This document shows, in pieces, positions 1 to 6,836 of a stretch of 39,439 bases of DNA. Where the stretch lies: positions 1 through 39,439 of the forward strand of contig NZ_MCGB01000064.1 in the NCBI RefSeq assembly GCF_001699815.1, written 5' to 3'. Under the pieces are notes generated by a model. That model did not search any database. It worked only from the letters and a program-made list of their open reading frames with translations, and was not told the origin of the DNA. Each line of letters begins with the position of its first letter. The stretch's first letter is position 1. The position numbers and the translations under genes were made by a program. The DNA is from Ralstonia pickettii. Lineage in GTDB: Bacteria > Pseudomonadota > Gammaproteobacteria > Burkholderiales > Burkholderiaceae.

Positions 1-183
1 TGAGACGGAACTCGTCATTCGACCGACGCCCGCCAAGCGTCGCTTTGCAGTCTGGAGCGTCGGACGTTGTTCCTTACTGGCTTGCTGGAGCCGGCGCTGA
101 TTTTGACGATGGGTGTGGTGGTGTTGCTGATTGTGTTGGCGGTGTTGATGCCGATTATCGAGATTAATCAGTTGGTGCACTGA
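1..183 (+). CDS. C-terminal end of a GspF/PilC-family inner-membrane secretion protein, frame interrupted
   Basis: The frame ending in TGA at 181-183 encodes a hydrophobic C-terminus. It has LLEPALILTMG followed by a long Val/Leu membrane segment and the ending PIIEINQLVH, typical of the last transmembrane helix of GspF, the type II secretion inner-membrane platform protein. Only the part from about 76 onward looks like the family. The same frame has a TGA at 1-3, so it cannot continue upstream of the window. Another frame (from base 2) reads ETELVIR at the very start, which would suit the segment before the last helix. A frameshift, or a small insertion with frameshift, between about 25 and 80 is therefore likely. 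The gene may be broken, or the read may contain an error. T-rich DNA follows the stop. It runs convergently towards hemL. Confidence 0.5.
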
Positions 184-219
184 GGTTTTTGTTTTTGGGC
201 TTTTTCCCCCCCTTTCGTT

Positions 220-429
220 CCCTGCCGGGACCGACTCACTTTTCTTTGTCTTGCCAAAGAAAAGTAAGCAAAAAGAAAGGCGCGCCCGAGATGGCGACCC
301 ATCCCTTGAATTTGTGTGACCGTGCGGGGAAGGAGGCAAACTCGCTGCGCTCAGACAGGCCTCCTTCCTTGATCCGCCCGCTCACAAAAATTCAAGGCGC
401 CATCAAGGGCTCAACGTCAAAAGAGAAAG
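220..429 (+). repeat. Structured intergenic repeat, copy A
   Basis: This is the first of two inverted copies of an about 210-bp element (partner at 486-695). It begins CCCTGCCGGG. It contains a perfect 11-bp hairpin at 238-248/255-265 with loop TCTTGC, then an 18-nt block at 280-297 identical to the partner. A long two-tier hairpin follows at 304-397. Its outer stem is 304-319 with 382-397 (one mismatch), and its inner stem is 329-337 with 359-367. The apical loop holds AACTCGCTGCGCTCAGACAG (339-358), which is identical in the partner. No protein-coding signal was seen. Similar intergenic repeats are, from memory, common in Burkholderiales genomes, but copy number could not be checked. Confidence 0.8.
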
Positions 430-455
430 GCCAACCCCATCGTGAGGTTGGCCTT
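427..455. terminator. Central perfect 10-bp hairpin between the two repeat copies
   Basis: AAGGCCAACC (427-436) pairs perfectly with GGTTGGCCTT (446-455) around a 9-nt loop. It sits near the symmetry centre of the inverted repeat pair and between the convergent gspF-like gene and hemL. The A/T ends of the stem would give short A and U flanks on either strand, so a bidirectional terminator is possible. No long U-tract follows, however, so the terminator role is inferred. It could equally be part of the repeat's own architecture. Confidence 0.45.
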
Positions 456-485
456 GTCGTTTGGGCTTGTGCCCAGAGGGTGTGG

Positions 486-695
486 CTTTTGTCCTTTGAC
501 TTTCCTGCCCTAGATGGCGCCTTCAATTTTCGTAAGCGGGCGGGAAAAAGGCCGGGAACTGTCTGAGCGCAGCGAGTTTTCCCCGCCTCCGCCCGGTTAC
601 GGAAATTGAAGGAGTCTTTCGCCATCTCGGGCGCGCATTTCTTTGCTTACTTTCTTTGGGCAAGACCAAAGAAAGTGAGTCAGCCCCGGCAGGGG
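486..695 (-). repeat. Structured intergenic repeat, copy B (inverted relative to copy A)
   Basis: This is the second copy of the element at 220-429, in opposite orientation. It has the equivalent terminal hairpin at 649-659/666-676 (11 bp, same loop on the opposite strand) and the shared 18-nt block at 619-636. Its two-tier hairpin is at 520-612. The outer stem is 520-543 with 589-612 (two mismatches), the inner stem is 550-558 with 579-587 (one mismatch), and the 20-nt loop at 559-578 is identical to copy A. Stem sequences differ from copy A, but pairing is preserved. It ends about 45 bp downstream of the hemL stop. Confidence 0.8.
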
Positions 696-740
696 ATGAA
701 ACCCGGGATGCACCACCAAGACCATCCCAAGAAAAAAAAC

Positions 741-2042
741 TCAAACCGCCTTAAACGCCTTCCGAGCCGCCTCAAACGTCGCGTCCAGAATCGCATCATC
801 ATGCGTGGAAGACACAAATCCGGCCTCAAACGCAGACGGCGCCAGATAAACACCCTGATCCAGCATCGCGTGGAAGAACGCATTGAAGCGCCCAACATCG
901 CTCTTGGTCACTTCAGCAAAGCTCGTCGGCACGCCCTCGCGGAAGTAGATGCCAAACATGCCGCCCACGCTGTCGGCGGCAAACGGCACACCAACCTCAC
1001 GAGCGATTTCCGCCAGCCCGTCTACCAGCTTGCGTGTCTGCGTCGCCAGCCGGTCATGGAAACCCTCCGCAGCAATCAGCCGCAGCGTGGTCAGCCCAGC
1101 CGCCACCGCAAGCGGATTCCCCGACAACGTTCCTGCCTGGTAGACGCTGCCCAGAGGCGCCAGGAACCCCATGATGTCGCGGCGGCCACCAAAGGCTGCC
1201 GCCGGCATGCCGCCGCCAATCACTTTGCCCAGGCACGTCAGGTCCGGCTTGATGCCGTACAGCGCCTGCGCGCACCCGAGCGCCACGCGAAAGCCCGTCA
1301 TCACCTCGTCAAAGATCAGCACGGCGCCGTGTTCGGTACACAGCGCGCGCATGGCCTGGTGGAATTCGTTGCTGCCACGCACGAGGTTCATGTTGCCGGC
1401 CACTGGCTCGACGATCACGGCGGCGATTTCCTTGCCGTGGCGGGCAAACGCCTCGCGCAGTGCGGCCACGTCGTTGTACGGCAGCACCATCGTGTGCTTG
1501 ACCACGTCTTCCGGCACGCCGGTGGAAGACGGTGCGTTCTGCGTCGTATCGGCAAACGTCAGCAGGCCTGAACCGGCCTTGACCAGCAGGCTGTCGGCGT
1601 GACCGTGGTAGCAGCCTTCGAACTTGACGATCAGGTCACGCCCGGTAAAGCCACGCGCCAGGCGCAGGGCGCTCATGGTTGCTTCGGTGCCCGACGACAC
1701 GAGCCGCACCTGCTCGATCGACGGCACGAGCTTGCAGATTTCCTCGGCCATGACGACTTCAGCCTCGGTAGGCGCCCCGAACGAGAAGCTGTCGGCCGCC
1801 ACTTCCTGCACAGCACGCACAACCTCCGGATGCGCGTGCCCGACGATCATCGGGCCCCACGAGCCGACGTAGTCGATATAGCGCGTGCCGTCGGCATCCC
1901 ACAAGTATGGGCCGGCTGCCTTGGCAATGAAGCGCGGGATGCCGCCCACCGAGCGGAAGGCGCGTACCGGGGAGTTCACTCCGCCGGGGATGGTCTTCTG
2001 GGCACGTTCAAACAGGGCGGCGCTGCGGGAGGGAGTCGACAT
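741..2042 (-). CDS. hemL: Glutamate-1-semialdehyde 2,1-aminomutase
   Basis: This cytoplasmic, PLP-dependent enzyme converts glutamate-1-semialdehyde to 5-aminolevulinate, the second step of the C5 route to tetrapyrroles. The 433-residue protein is full length for the family. The N-terminus ([19 protein letters not shown]) is diagnostic. The fold-type I aminotransferase signature FDEVMTGFR precedes [10 protein letters not shown], whose Lys273 should carry the PLP Schiff base. The ATG at 2042 fits the usual family start. It lacks a purine-rich Shine-Dalgarno and is preceded by a C-rich tract (CCAACACCCTCC). The gene stands alone on the minus strand. It is divergent from rubA across about 215 bp and convergent with the GspF remnant. 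Downstream of its stop lie a run of eight Ts and then repeat copy B, which may end transcription. Confidence 0.96.
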   Translation of the reverse strand: MSTPSRSAALFERAQKTIPGGVNSPVRAFRSVGGIPRFIAKAAGPYLWDADGTRYIDYVGSWGPMIVGHAHPEVVRAVQEVAADSFSFGAPTEAEVVMAEEICKLVPSIEQVRLVSSGTEATMSALRLARGFTGRDLIVKFEGCYHGHADSLLVKAGSGLLTFADTTQNAPSSTGVPEDVVKHTMVLPYNDVAALREAFARHGKEIAAVIVEPVAGNMNLVRGSNEFHQAMRALCTEHGAVLIFDEVMTGFRVALGCAQALYGIKPDLTCLGKVIGGGMPAAAFGGRRDIMGFLAPLGSVYQAGTLSGNPLAVAAGLTTLRLIAAEGFHDRLATQTRKLVDGLAEIAREVGVPFAADSVGGMFGIYFREGVPTSFAEVTKSDVGRFNAFFHAMLDQGVYLAPSAFEAGFVSSTHDDAILDATFEAARKAFKAV

Positions 2043-2256
2043 GGAGGGTGTTGGGAGAGAGCGTGGCGCCGAGCAGAGCGGCGCTGCGGCACGGTTTAAA
2101 GGCGGTTCGAGGCGATTATGTGGTGGTTTGCCGCAGATCCGGGTTGGATGCAGTCAAACACCGTGTCTGCCCGCTGCCTGTTCTGGCGCAGCCGGGCGTG
2201 ATTCGGTACCATCTGGCCTGCCATTTTAATAGACGGAACCACCGAAGCTTTGCCCT

Positions 2257-2439
2257 ATGGAACAACAGATTGAATACAAGACGTGGATGTGCCTGATCTG
2301 CGGCTGGATCTACGACGAAGAACAAGGCGCCCCGGACGACGGCATTGCGCCCGGCACGAAGTGGGAAGACGTGCCCATCAACTGGACGTGCCCCGAGTGT
2401 GGCGCGCGCAAGGAAGATTTCGAAATGGTGCAGATCTGA
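2257..2439 (+). CDS. rubA: Rubredoxin
   Basis: This is a small (60-residue) one-iron electron carrier. The iron site is Cys12-Leu-Ile-Cys15-Gly and Cys45-Pro-Glu-Cys48-Gly, with the conserved aromatic and acidic core (WIYDEEQGAPDDGI, GTKWEDVP). Length is normal for a single-domain rubredoxin. The start ATG at 2257 has only a weak GAAG upstream. A TTTAAT at 2225-2230 could serve as a -10 element, without a convincing -35. It is divergent from hemL and lies upstream of the Pil-Chp cluster. A link between rubredoxin and either neighbour is not evident. The electron partner (for example an alkane hydroxylase or an oxygen-detoxification oxidase) is not in the window. Confidence 0.95.
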   Translation: MEQQIEYKTWMCLICGWIYDEEQGAPDDGIAPGTKWEDVPINWTCPECGARKEDFEMVQI

Positions 2440-2767
2440 TTCGGATCTGACCTGTCTCCCGTCGGCAAGTGAGTGTTTGCCCTCTTGCTGACAGCCAAGT
2501 ATCAGGAAGTGACGGTTCGATGAATGGGCTCGTCGCTTCCATGCCACAAGCGCTCGGCGGACGGCCGGCGCCATTGACGGCGAATAGGTGACTTGTCACA
2601 CTTCGTCAAATTCTGAGCTTCACACTTCATAAGCGGGCCGGGGGGCGTAGTTTTGAAGTCGTCGCCAGCGTGGGCCTTTTCCGTTTGGAGGGCGCGCTGC
2701 GTGGCGATTTGCCGCGATCCATCCGGTCAGAATGTCGTGGCGACCCGTGGTCGCGCACTGCGAGAAC
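2440..2767 (+). other. Gene-free interval upstream of pilG
   Basis: There are about 330 bp between rubredoxin and the probable pilG start with no credible gene. The interval holds a TTGACG at 2574-2579 and a 9-nt direct repeat TCACACTTC at 2596-2604 and 2620-2628, spaced 24 bp start to start. The promoter of the Pil-Chp operon is expected here, but no well-matched -10 box could be assigned. An in-frame ATG at 2732 would extend pilG into this region. Confidence 0.4.
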
Positions 2768-3229
2768 ATGATGCAATCCGCGCGGGTGGAACAACTGGCT
2801 GACTCTCAACCGCTGGCGAACTCTCCGCTGGCGCATTCCCTGACAGGCTGCAAGGTGCTGGTAATCGACGATTCCAGCACCATTCGCCGTACCGCGCAGA
2901 TTTTCCTCACCCAGGCCGGGTGCCAGGTCGTGCTGGCCGAAGACGGCTTCGACGCACTGGCCAAGGTGGGTGACCTGAAGCCCGATCTCGTGTTCTGCGA
3001 CATCCTGATGCCCAATCTAGACGGCTACCAGACCTGCTCGCTGATCAAGAAAAGCCCAAAGTTTCATGCCACGCCTGTGATCATGCTCTCTTCGCGCGAC
3101 GGGATTTTCGACCGTGCGCGGGGCAAGTCGGTCGGGGCGGTGGACCATCTCGCCAAGCCGTTCTCGAAGGAAGCGCTGCTGGAGGCGGTCCAGACGCATT
3201 TGCCGGTGGCGCGAGCTGCCGCGCAGTGA
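2768..3229 (+). CDS. pilG: Twitching-motility response regulator PilG (CheY-like)
   Basis: This is a single receiver domain of the Pil-Chp chemosensory pathway, which controls type IV pilus extension and twitching. The acidic pocket is VIDDSS, the phospho-acceptor is the Asp in VFCDILMPN (about residue 78), and the conserved Lys is in HLAKPFSK. The N-terminal tail of about 25 residues before the domain is typical of PilG. The frame is open from an ATG at 2732 (165 residues). The adjacent ATGs at 2768 and 2771 are preferred because GAGA lies just before them and the added 12 residues look non-native. The exact start is uncertain. It is first of five co-directional genes, with pilH 30 bp downstream. 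Confidence 0.92.
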   Translation: MMQSARVEQLADSQPLANSPLAHSLTGCKVLVIDDSSTIRRTAQIFLTQAGCQVVLAEDGFDALAKVGDLKPDLVFCDILMPNLDGYQTCSLIKKSPKFHATPVIMLSSRDGIFDRARGKSVGAVDHLAKPFSKEALLEAVQTHLPVARAAAQ

Positions 3230-3259
3230 CGGCATCTCTTTTAACGAAGGACTGTTTGT

Positions 3260-3628
3260 ATGGCAATCAAGAAAGTGTTGGTGGTCGATGATTCTCCGAC
3301 CGAAGCGCTGCACCTGTCGGAGATCCTCGGCAAGAACGGTTTCAAAGTGACGGTCGCTGCCGATAGCGAGCAGGCCATGACCAAGCTCGAAGCCGAAACC
3401 TTCGACCTGATCCTGATGGACGTGGTGATGCCGGGCCAGAACGGCTACCAGGCGACCCGCGCCATCAAGAAGGACGAGCGCTTCCAGGGCATCCCCGTGA
3501 TCATGTGCACGACCAAGGGCCTGGAGACCGACCGCGTGTGGGGCATGCGCCAGGGCGCATCGGACTACATCGTCAAGCCGGTCAAGGCCGAAGAGCTGCT
3601 CGAGAAGATCGCCAAGCTGGCGCAGTGA
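3260..3628 (+). CDS. pilH: Twitching-motility response regulator PilH (CheY-like)
   Basis: This is a second stand-alone receiver (122 residues). In Pil-Chp systems it tunes retraction or acts as a phosphate sink next to PilG. Asp10-Asp11 form the acidic pair, Asp54 in LILMDVVMPG is the phosphorylation site, and Lys106 in DYIVKPVKAEE completes the active site. The ATG at 3260 has a clear AAGGA (3247-3251) at 8-nt spacing. The full length equals a bare receiver domain, so it acts through protein contact rather than DNA binding. It lies between pilG and pilI in the usual order. Confidence 0.95.
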   Translation: MAIKKVLVVDDSPTEALHLSEILGKNGFKVTVAADSEQAMTKLEAETFDLILMDVVMPGQNGYQATRAIKKDERFQGIPVIMCTTKGLETDRVWGMRQGASDYIVKPVKAEELLEKIAKLAQ

Positions 3629-3704
3629 TCCTGCGGCAGTTCGTTTAGAAGCGCGACGTCGAGACCGCGCGCAGCAAAGACCCAGCACCGGACATGAGCC
3701 AGAC

Positions 3705-4250
3705 GTGAACGAACAGCGCACCAACCTGACCTCCCGCCAGCGCCTGCACGAATACCAAGCGATGCTGGCCCGCCGCCTGCAGGAGGCGCGCGCCAAGTCG
3801 GCGACGGAAGGCTTTCTGGGCGTGCAGATCGGCGAGCACCACTGGCTGCTGTCGCTGACCGAAACCGGCGAGGTGCTGGACTACCAGCCGCCCGCACGCG
3901 TGCCGCTGACGCAGCCGTGGTACCTCGGTCTCGTGAATGCGCGCGGCAACCTGCTCGGCGTGATCGATTTCGGCTTGTTCTGCGGTGAAGCGCCGACGGG
4001 CAGTGGCAGCGGCGCCAAGATCGTGGTGCTGTCCAAAGACCCGCAGCGTGCGTGCGCGATTGTCGTGCCGCGCGTGGCCGGCCTGCGCAGCCTGAGCGAT
4101 CTGCAGCCCGCGGAAGCCACGGCGGAAGAGGGGCGTCCGTGGTTGGGGCGCGCCTGGCGCGACGCGCAGGGCACGCAATGGCGCGAACTGGATGTGCGGC
4201 AGTTGCTGGCCGATCCGGCGTTCCTGCAGGTCGGCCGCAGCCGCACGTAA
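3705..4250 (+). CDS. pilI: CheW-like adaptor PilI
   Basis: This is a 181-residue CheW-domain scaffold expected to couple the receptor PilJ to the kinase ChpA at the cell pole. The N-terminal helix (SRQRLHEYQAMLARRLQEAR) precedes a CheW beta-barrel beginning GFLGVQIGEHHWLLSL. It contains the typical LGLVNARGNLLGVIDFG stretch. The best start is a GTG at 3705 with no obvious Shine-Dalgarno. An ATG at 3694 opens a four-codon frame (MSQT) whose TGA overlaps this GTG. That could be translational coupling, or a mark of a lost base that once joined MSQT to the PilI frame. The interval of about 258 bp to pilJ contains no recognisable gene. Confidence 0.9.
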   Translation: MNEQRTNLTSRQRLHEYQAMLARRLQEARAKSATEGFLGVQIGEHHWLLSLTETGEVLDYQPPARVPLTQPWYLGLVNARGNLLGVIDFGLFCGEAPTGSGSGAKIVVLSKDPQRACAIVVPRVAGLRSLSDLQPAEATAEEGRPWLGRAWRDAQGTQWRELDVRQLLADPAFLQVGRSRT

Positions 4251-4508
4251 AGCGATTGGGCAATCAGGTCGTAGAGCCTTAGAACCAACAAGAACGATTG
4301 GGCACGCCGCAACGGGAGCGGGGTGCGCAGGTGCAAGAGGCGGTGCGTGGCGCGCGCAACAGGGCGCGCCAGGTGGCCAAGTGTATTCACAGGCTCCGCC
4401 GAAGGTGCGTACCACGCCAGGTTGAACAAGGCGCGGACGCGGACGGGAAATCCATGCGGCTGATCTCGACAGAACGAGACGGCAGCATCGACAAGACAAG
4501 AGGGTCCT

Positions 4509-6746
4509 ATGGGGTTCAAGTGGTTCAACGCAGGTCGCCGTGCCGGTGAGGCTGGGGCGCCCGAGGTTGCAGCGGAGGGCGCGTCGGCGGCTTCCGTGCA
4601 GTTGGCGCAGTTGGACAATGCGTCCCATACGGATGACGATAATCCCGCTGGCACGCCCACGCAGCTCGGCCGCTCGCCCATGGACGCCGTGGTCGGCTGG
4701 ATGGAGCGCGTGCCGTTTGCCGCGCAGCAGCGTGTCTTCACGATCGGCCTGGTGGTCGGTCTGCTGGCCCTGCTGATCTCGGTGTACCTGGATAACCGCC
4801 AGGCCAACAACGGTTCGGTGCAGATTGAAATTGCCGGTGACACGCTGATGCACTCGCAGCGTCTGGCCAAGGCGGTGCCGGTGGCGCTGCTGGGTAACAC
4901 CAACGCATTCGCCCAGCTCAAGGAGAGCCGCGCGCGTCTGCAGGAAAACCTCGATGCGTTGAAGAATGGCAACTCGGAGCGCGGTGTGCGCGCCTCGGGT
5001 GGCGAGGCCGAAGCACTGCTCGACAAGTCGATCGAAGAGTGGAAGCGCAGCGACAAGAGCGCCCAGGCCATCCTGGCGCAGGAAAAGACGCTGGTGGCGG
5101 TGGGTAAGACGCTGAACGTGTTCAACGCGTCGAACCCCGAACTGCTGGAAGAAGCCGAGCAGATCTCGTCGATGAAGCTGCAGACCAACGCGCCGGCCCG
5201 TGAAGTGGCCGCCTCGTCGCAGCTGGTGATGTTGACGCAGCGTCTGGGTAAGAACATGAACGAGTTCCTGGCCGGCGAAGGCGTGAACCCGGAAACGGCG
5301 TTCCTGCTCGGTAAGGACACCAACACCTTCCGCGAAACGCTGAACGGCCTGCTCAACGGCTCGGAAGCGCTGCGCCTGTCGGCTGCCACCGATGCCGAGA
5401 CGAAGGGCTACCTGCAAGAGCTGTCGACCCGCTTCGACAACGTGCAGAAGACCACGCAGATCATTCTGGAAAACCTGCCGGGCCTGATCGCCGCCAAGCG
5501 CGCCCAGCAGCAGATCTTCAACGACAACGAAAAGCTGCGTGCCGACCTGTCTGACCTGCAGTCTGCCTATGCCGGCAGCGTGCGCAGCCGCCCCATGACG
5601 CTCGGTGCGGTGGTGCTGTCGGCCATCCTGACCGTGGTCTGCCTGGCCGGCCTGGCCGCCCTGTACCTGCGCGATTCGCGCGTGCGTACGATGGAAGCAG
5701 AAGCGCGCCAGCGCGAAGCTGAAGAGCGCCGGATGGTGGAAAAGCGCAACAACGATTCCACCCAGGCCGCAATTCTGCGTCTGATGAACGAACTGCAGGA
5801 CATTGCAGACGGTGACTTGACCAAGCAGGCCACCGTGTCGGAAGACATTACAGGCGCCATCGCCGACTCGGTGAACTACACCGTGGAAGAACTGCGCGAG
5901 CTGGTCGGCCGGGTGCAGCAGACGGCCGAGCAGGTGACGCAGGCATCGTCGGCGGTGCAGACCACGTCGGAAAGCCTGGTGGCCGCATCGGAAGAACAAT
6001 CGCGCCAGATTCGTCAGACCGGTCAGTCGGTGGTGGAGATGGCCGACCGCATTACGCAGGTCTCGCGCGGTGCTGCTGAATCGGCCAACGTTGCACGCGC
6101 CTCGCTGGCCGCTGCCGAGCAAGGTCAGCAGGCGGTGCAGAACGCCATCACGGGCATGAACGACATCCGTGACCAGATTCAGGAAACCTCGAAGCGGATC
6201 AAGCGCCTGGGCGAATCGTCGCAGGAGATCGGTGAAATCGTGGAGCTGATCTCGGACATTACCGAGCAGACCAACGTGCTGGCACTGAACGCTGCCATTC
6301 AGGCGGCATCCGCTGGTGAAGCCGGTCGCGGCTTCTCGGTGGTGGCAGAAGAAGTGCAGCGCCTGGCAGAACGTTCGGCCGAGGCAGCCAAGCAGATCGG
6401 CGCGCTGATCCGCACGATTCAGACCGACACGCAAGACGCGGTGCACGCCATGGAGCGCAGCACGGCGGGTGTGGTGGAAGGGGCGAAGCTGTCCGATAAC
6501 GCCGGTGCTGCACTGGTGGAGATCGGTCGCGTGTCCCGCCAGCTTGCCGAACTGATTGAGAGCATTTCGCAGACGACGTCGCACGAAGCGACGCTGGCTT
6601 CGGACGTTGCGCAGAACATCGAACAGATCCTGCACATCACGGAACAGACGTCGACCGGTACGCGCCAGACCGCGCAGTCGGTGCGCCAGCTCACGCAGCT
6701 TGCCGAAGAACTGCGTGACTCGGTGGCGCGGTTCCGCATCGCCTGA
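4509..6746 (+). CDS. pilJ: Type IV pilus methyl-accepting chemotaxis protein PilJ
   Basis: This is the inner-membrane receptor of the Pil-Chp pathway (745 residues). It has a Gly/Ala-rich cytoplasmic leader, TM1 at about 76-94, and a periplasmic PilJ-type sensor region of about 265 residues. This is built from two related helical segments with SQRLAK and [14 protein letters not shown]2 (about 364-386), a HAMP region and a long signalling coiled coil follow. The kinase-contacting tip (about 575-635) reads [20 protein letters not shown], close to the MCP consensus. No C-terminal pentapeptide tether for a methyltransferase is seen. The ATG at 4509 is supported by AGAGGG at 4499-4504. It sits between pilI and chpA; no methyltransferase or methylesterase gene is present beside it. 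Confidence 0.95.
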   Translation: MGFKWFNAGRRAGEAGAPEVAAEGASAASVQLAQLDNASHTDDDNPAGTPTQLGRSPMDAVVGWMERVPFAAQQRVFTIGLVVGLLALLISVYLDNRQANNGSVQIEIAGDTLMHSQRLAKAVPVALLGNTNAFAQLKESRARLQENLDALKNGNSERGVRASGGEAEALLDKSIEEWKRSDKSAQAILAQEKTLVAVGKTLNVFNASNPELLEEAEQISSMKLQTNAPAREVAASSQLVMLTQRLGKNMNEFLAGEGVNPETAFLLGKDTNTFRETLNGLLNGSEALRLSAATDAETKGYLQELSTRFDNVQKTTQIILENLPGLIAAKRAQQQIFNDNEKLRADLSDLQSAYAGSVRSRPMTLGAVVLSAILTVVCLAGLAALYLRDSRVRTMEAEARQREAEERRMVEKRNNDSTQAAILRLMNELQDIADGDLTKQATVSEDITGAIADSVNYTVEELRELVGRVQQTAEQVTQASSAVQTTSESLVAASEEQSRQIRQTGQSVVEMADRITQVSRGAAESANVARASLAAAEQGQQAVQNAITGMNDIRDQIQETSKRIKRLGESSQEIGEIVELISDITEQTNVLALNAAIQAASAGEAGRGFSVVAEEVQRLAERSAEAAKQIGALIRTIQTDTQDAVHAMERSTAGVVEGAKLSDNAGAALVEIGRVSRQLAELIESISQTTSHEATLASDVAQNIEQILHITEQTSTGTRQTAQSVRQLTQLAEELRDSVARFRIA

Positions 6747-6836
6747 TCTCGTCACCTCTGGATTTCGGGCGGGAACGCCGAAGGGGCCACCCCGGGGGCA
6801 ATCGCGGCAACCGCCACCTGCTTTTTGGAAGCACAC

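Noticed and set aside
189-744. Small open frames within the repeat region
   Set aside because: They run through hairpins and repeat arms, overlap one another on both strands, and show no start signals or family likeness.
606-1571. Plus-strand open frame antisense to hemL
   Set aside because: It is the complement of a complete, motif-supported hemL; its translation is His/Arg/Ala-rich and resembles no family.
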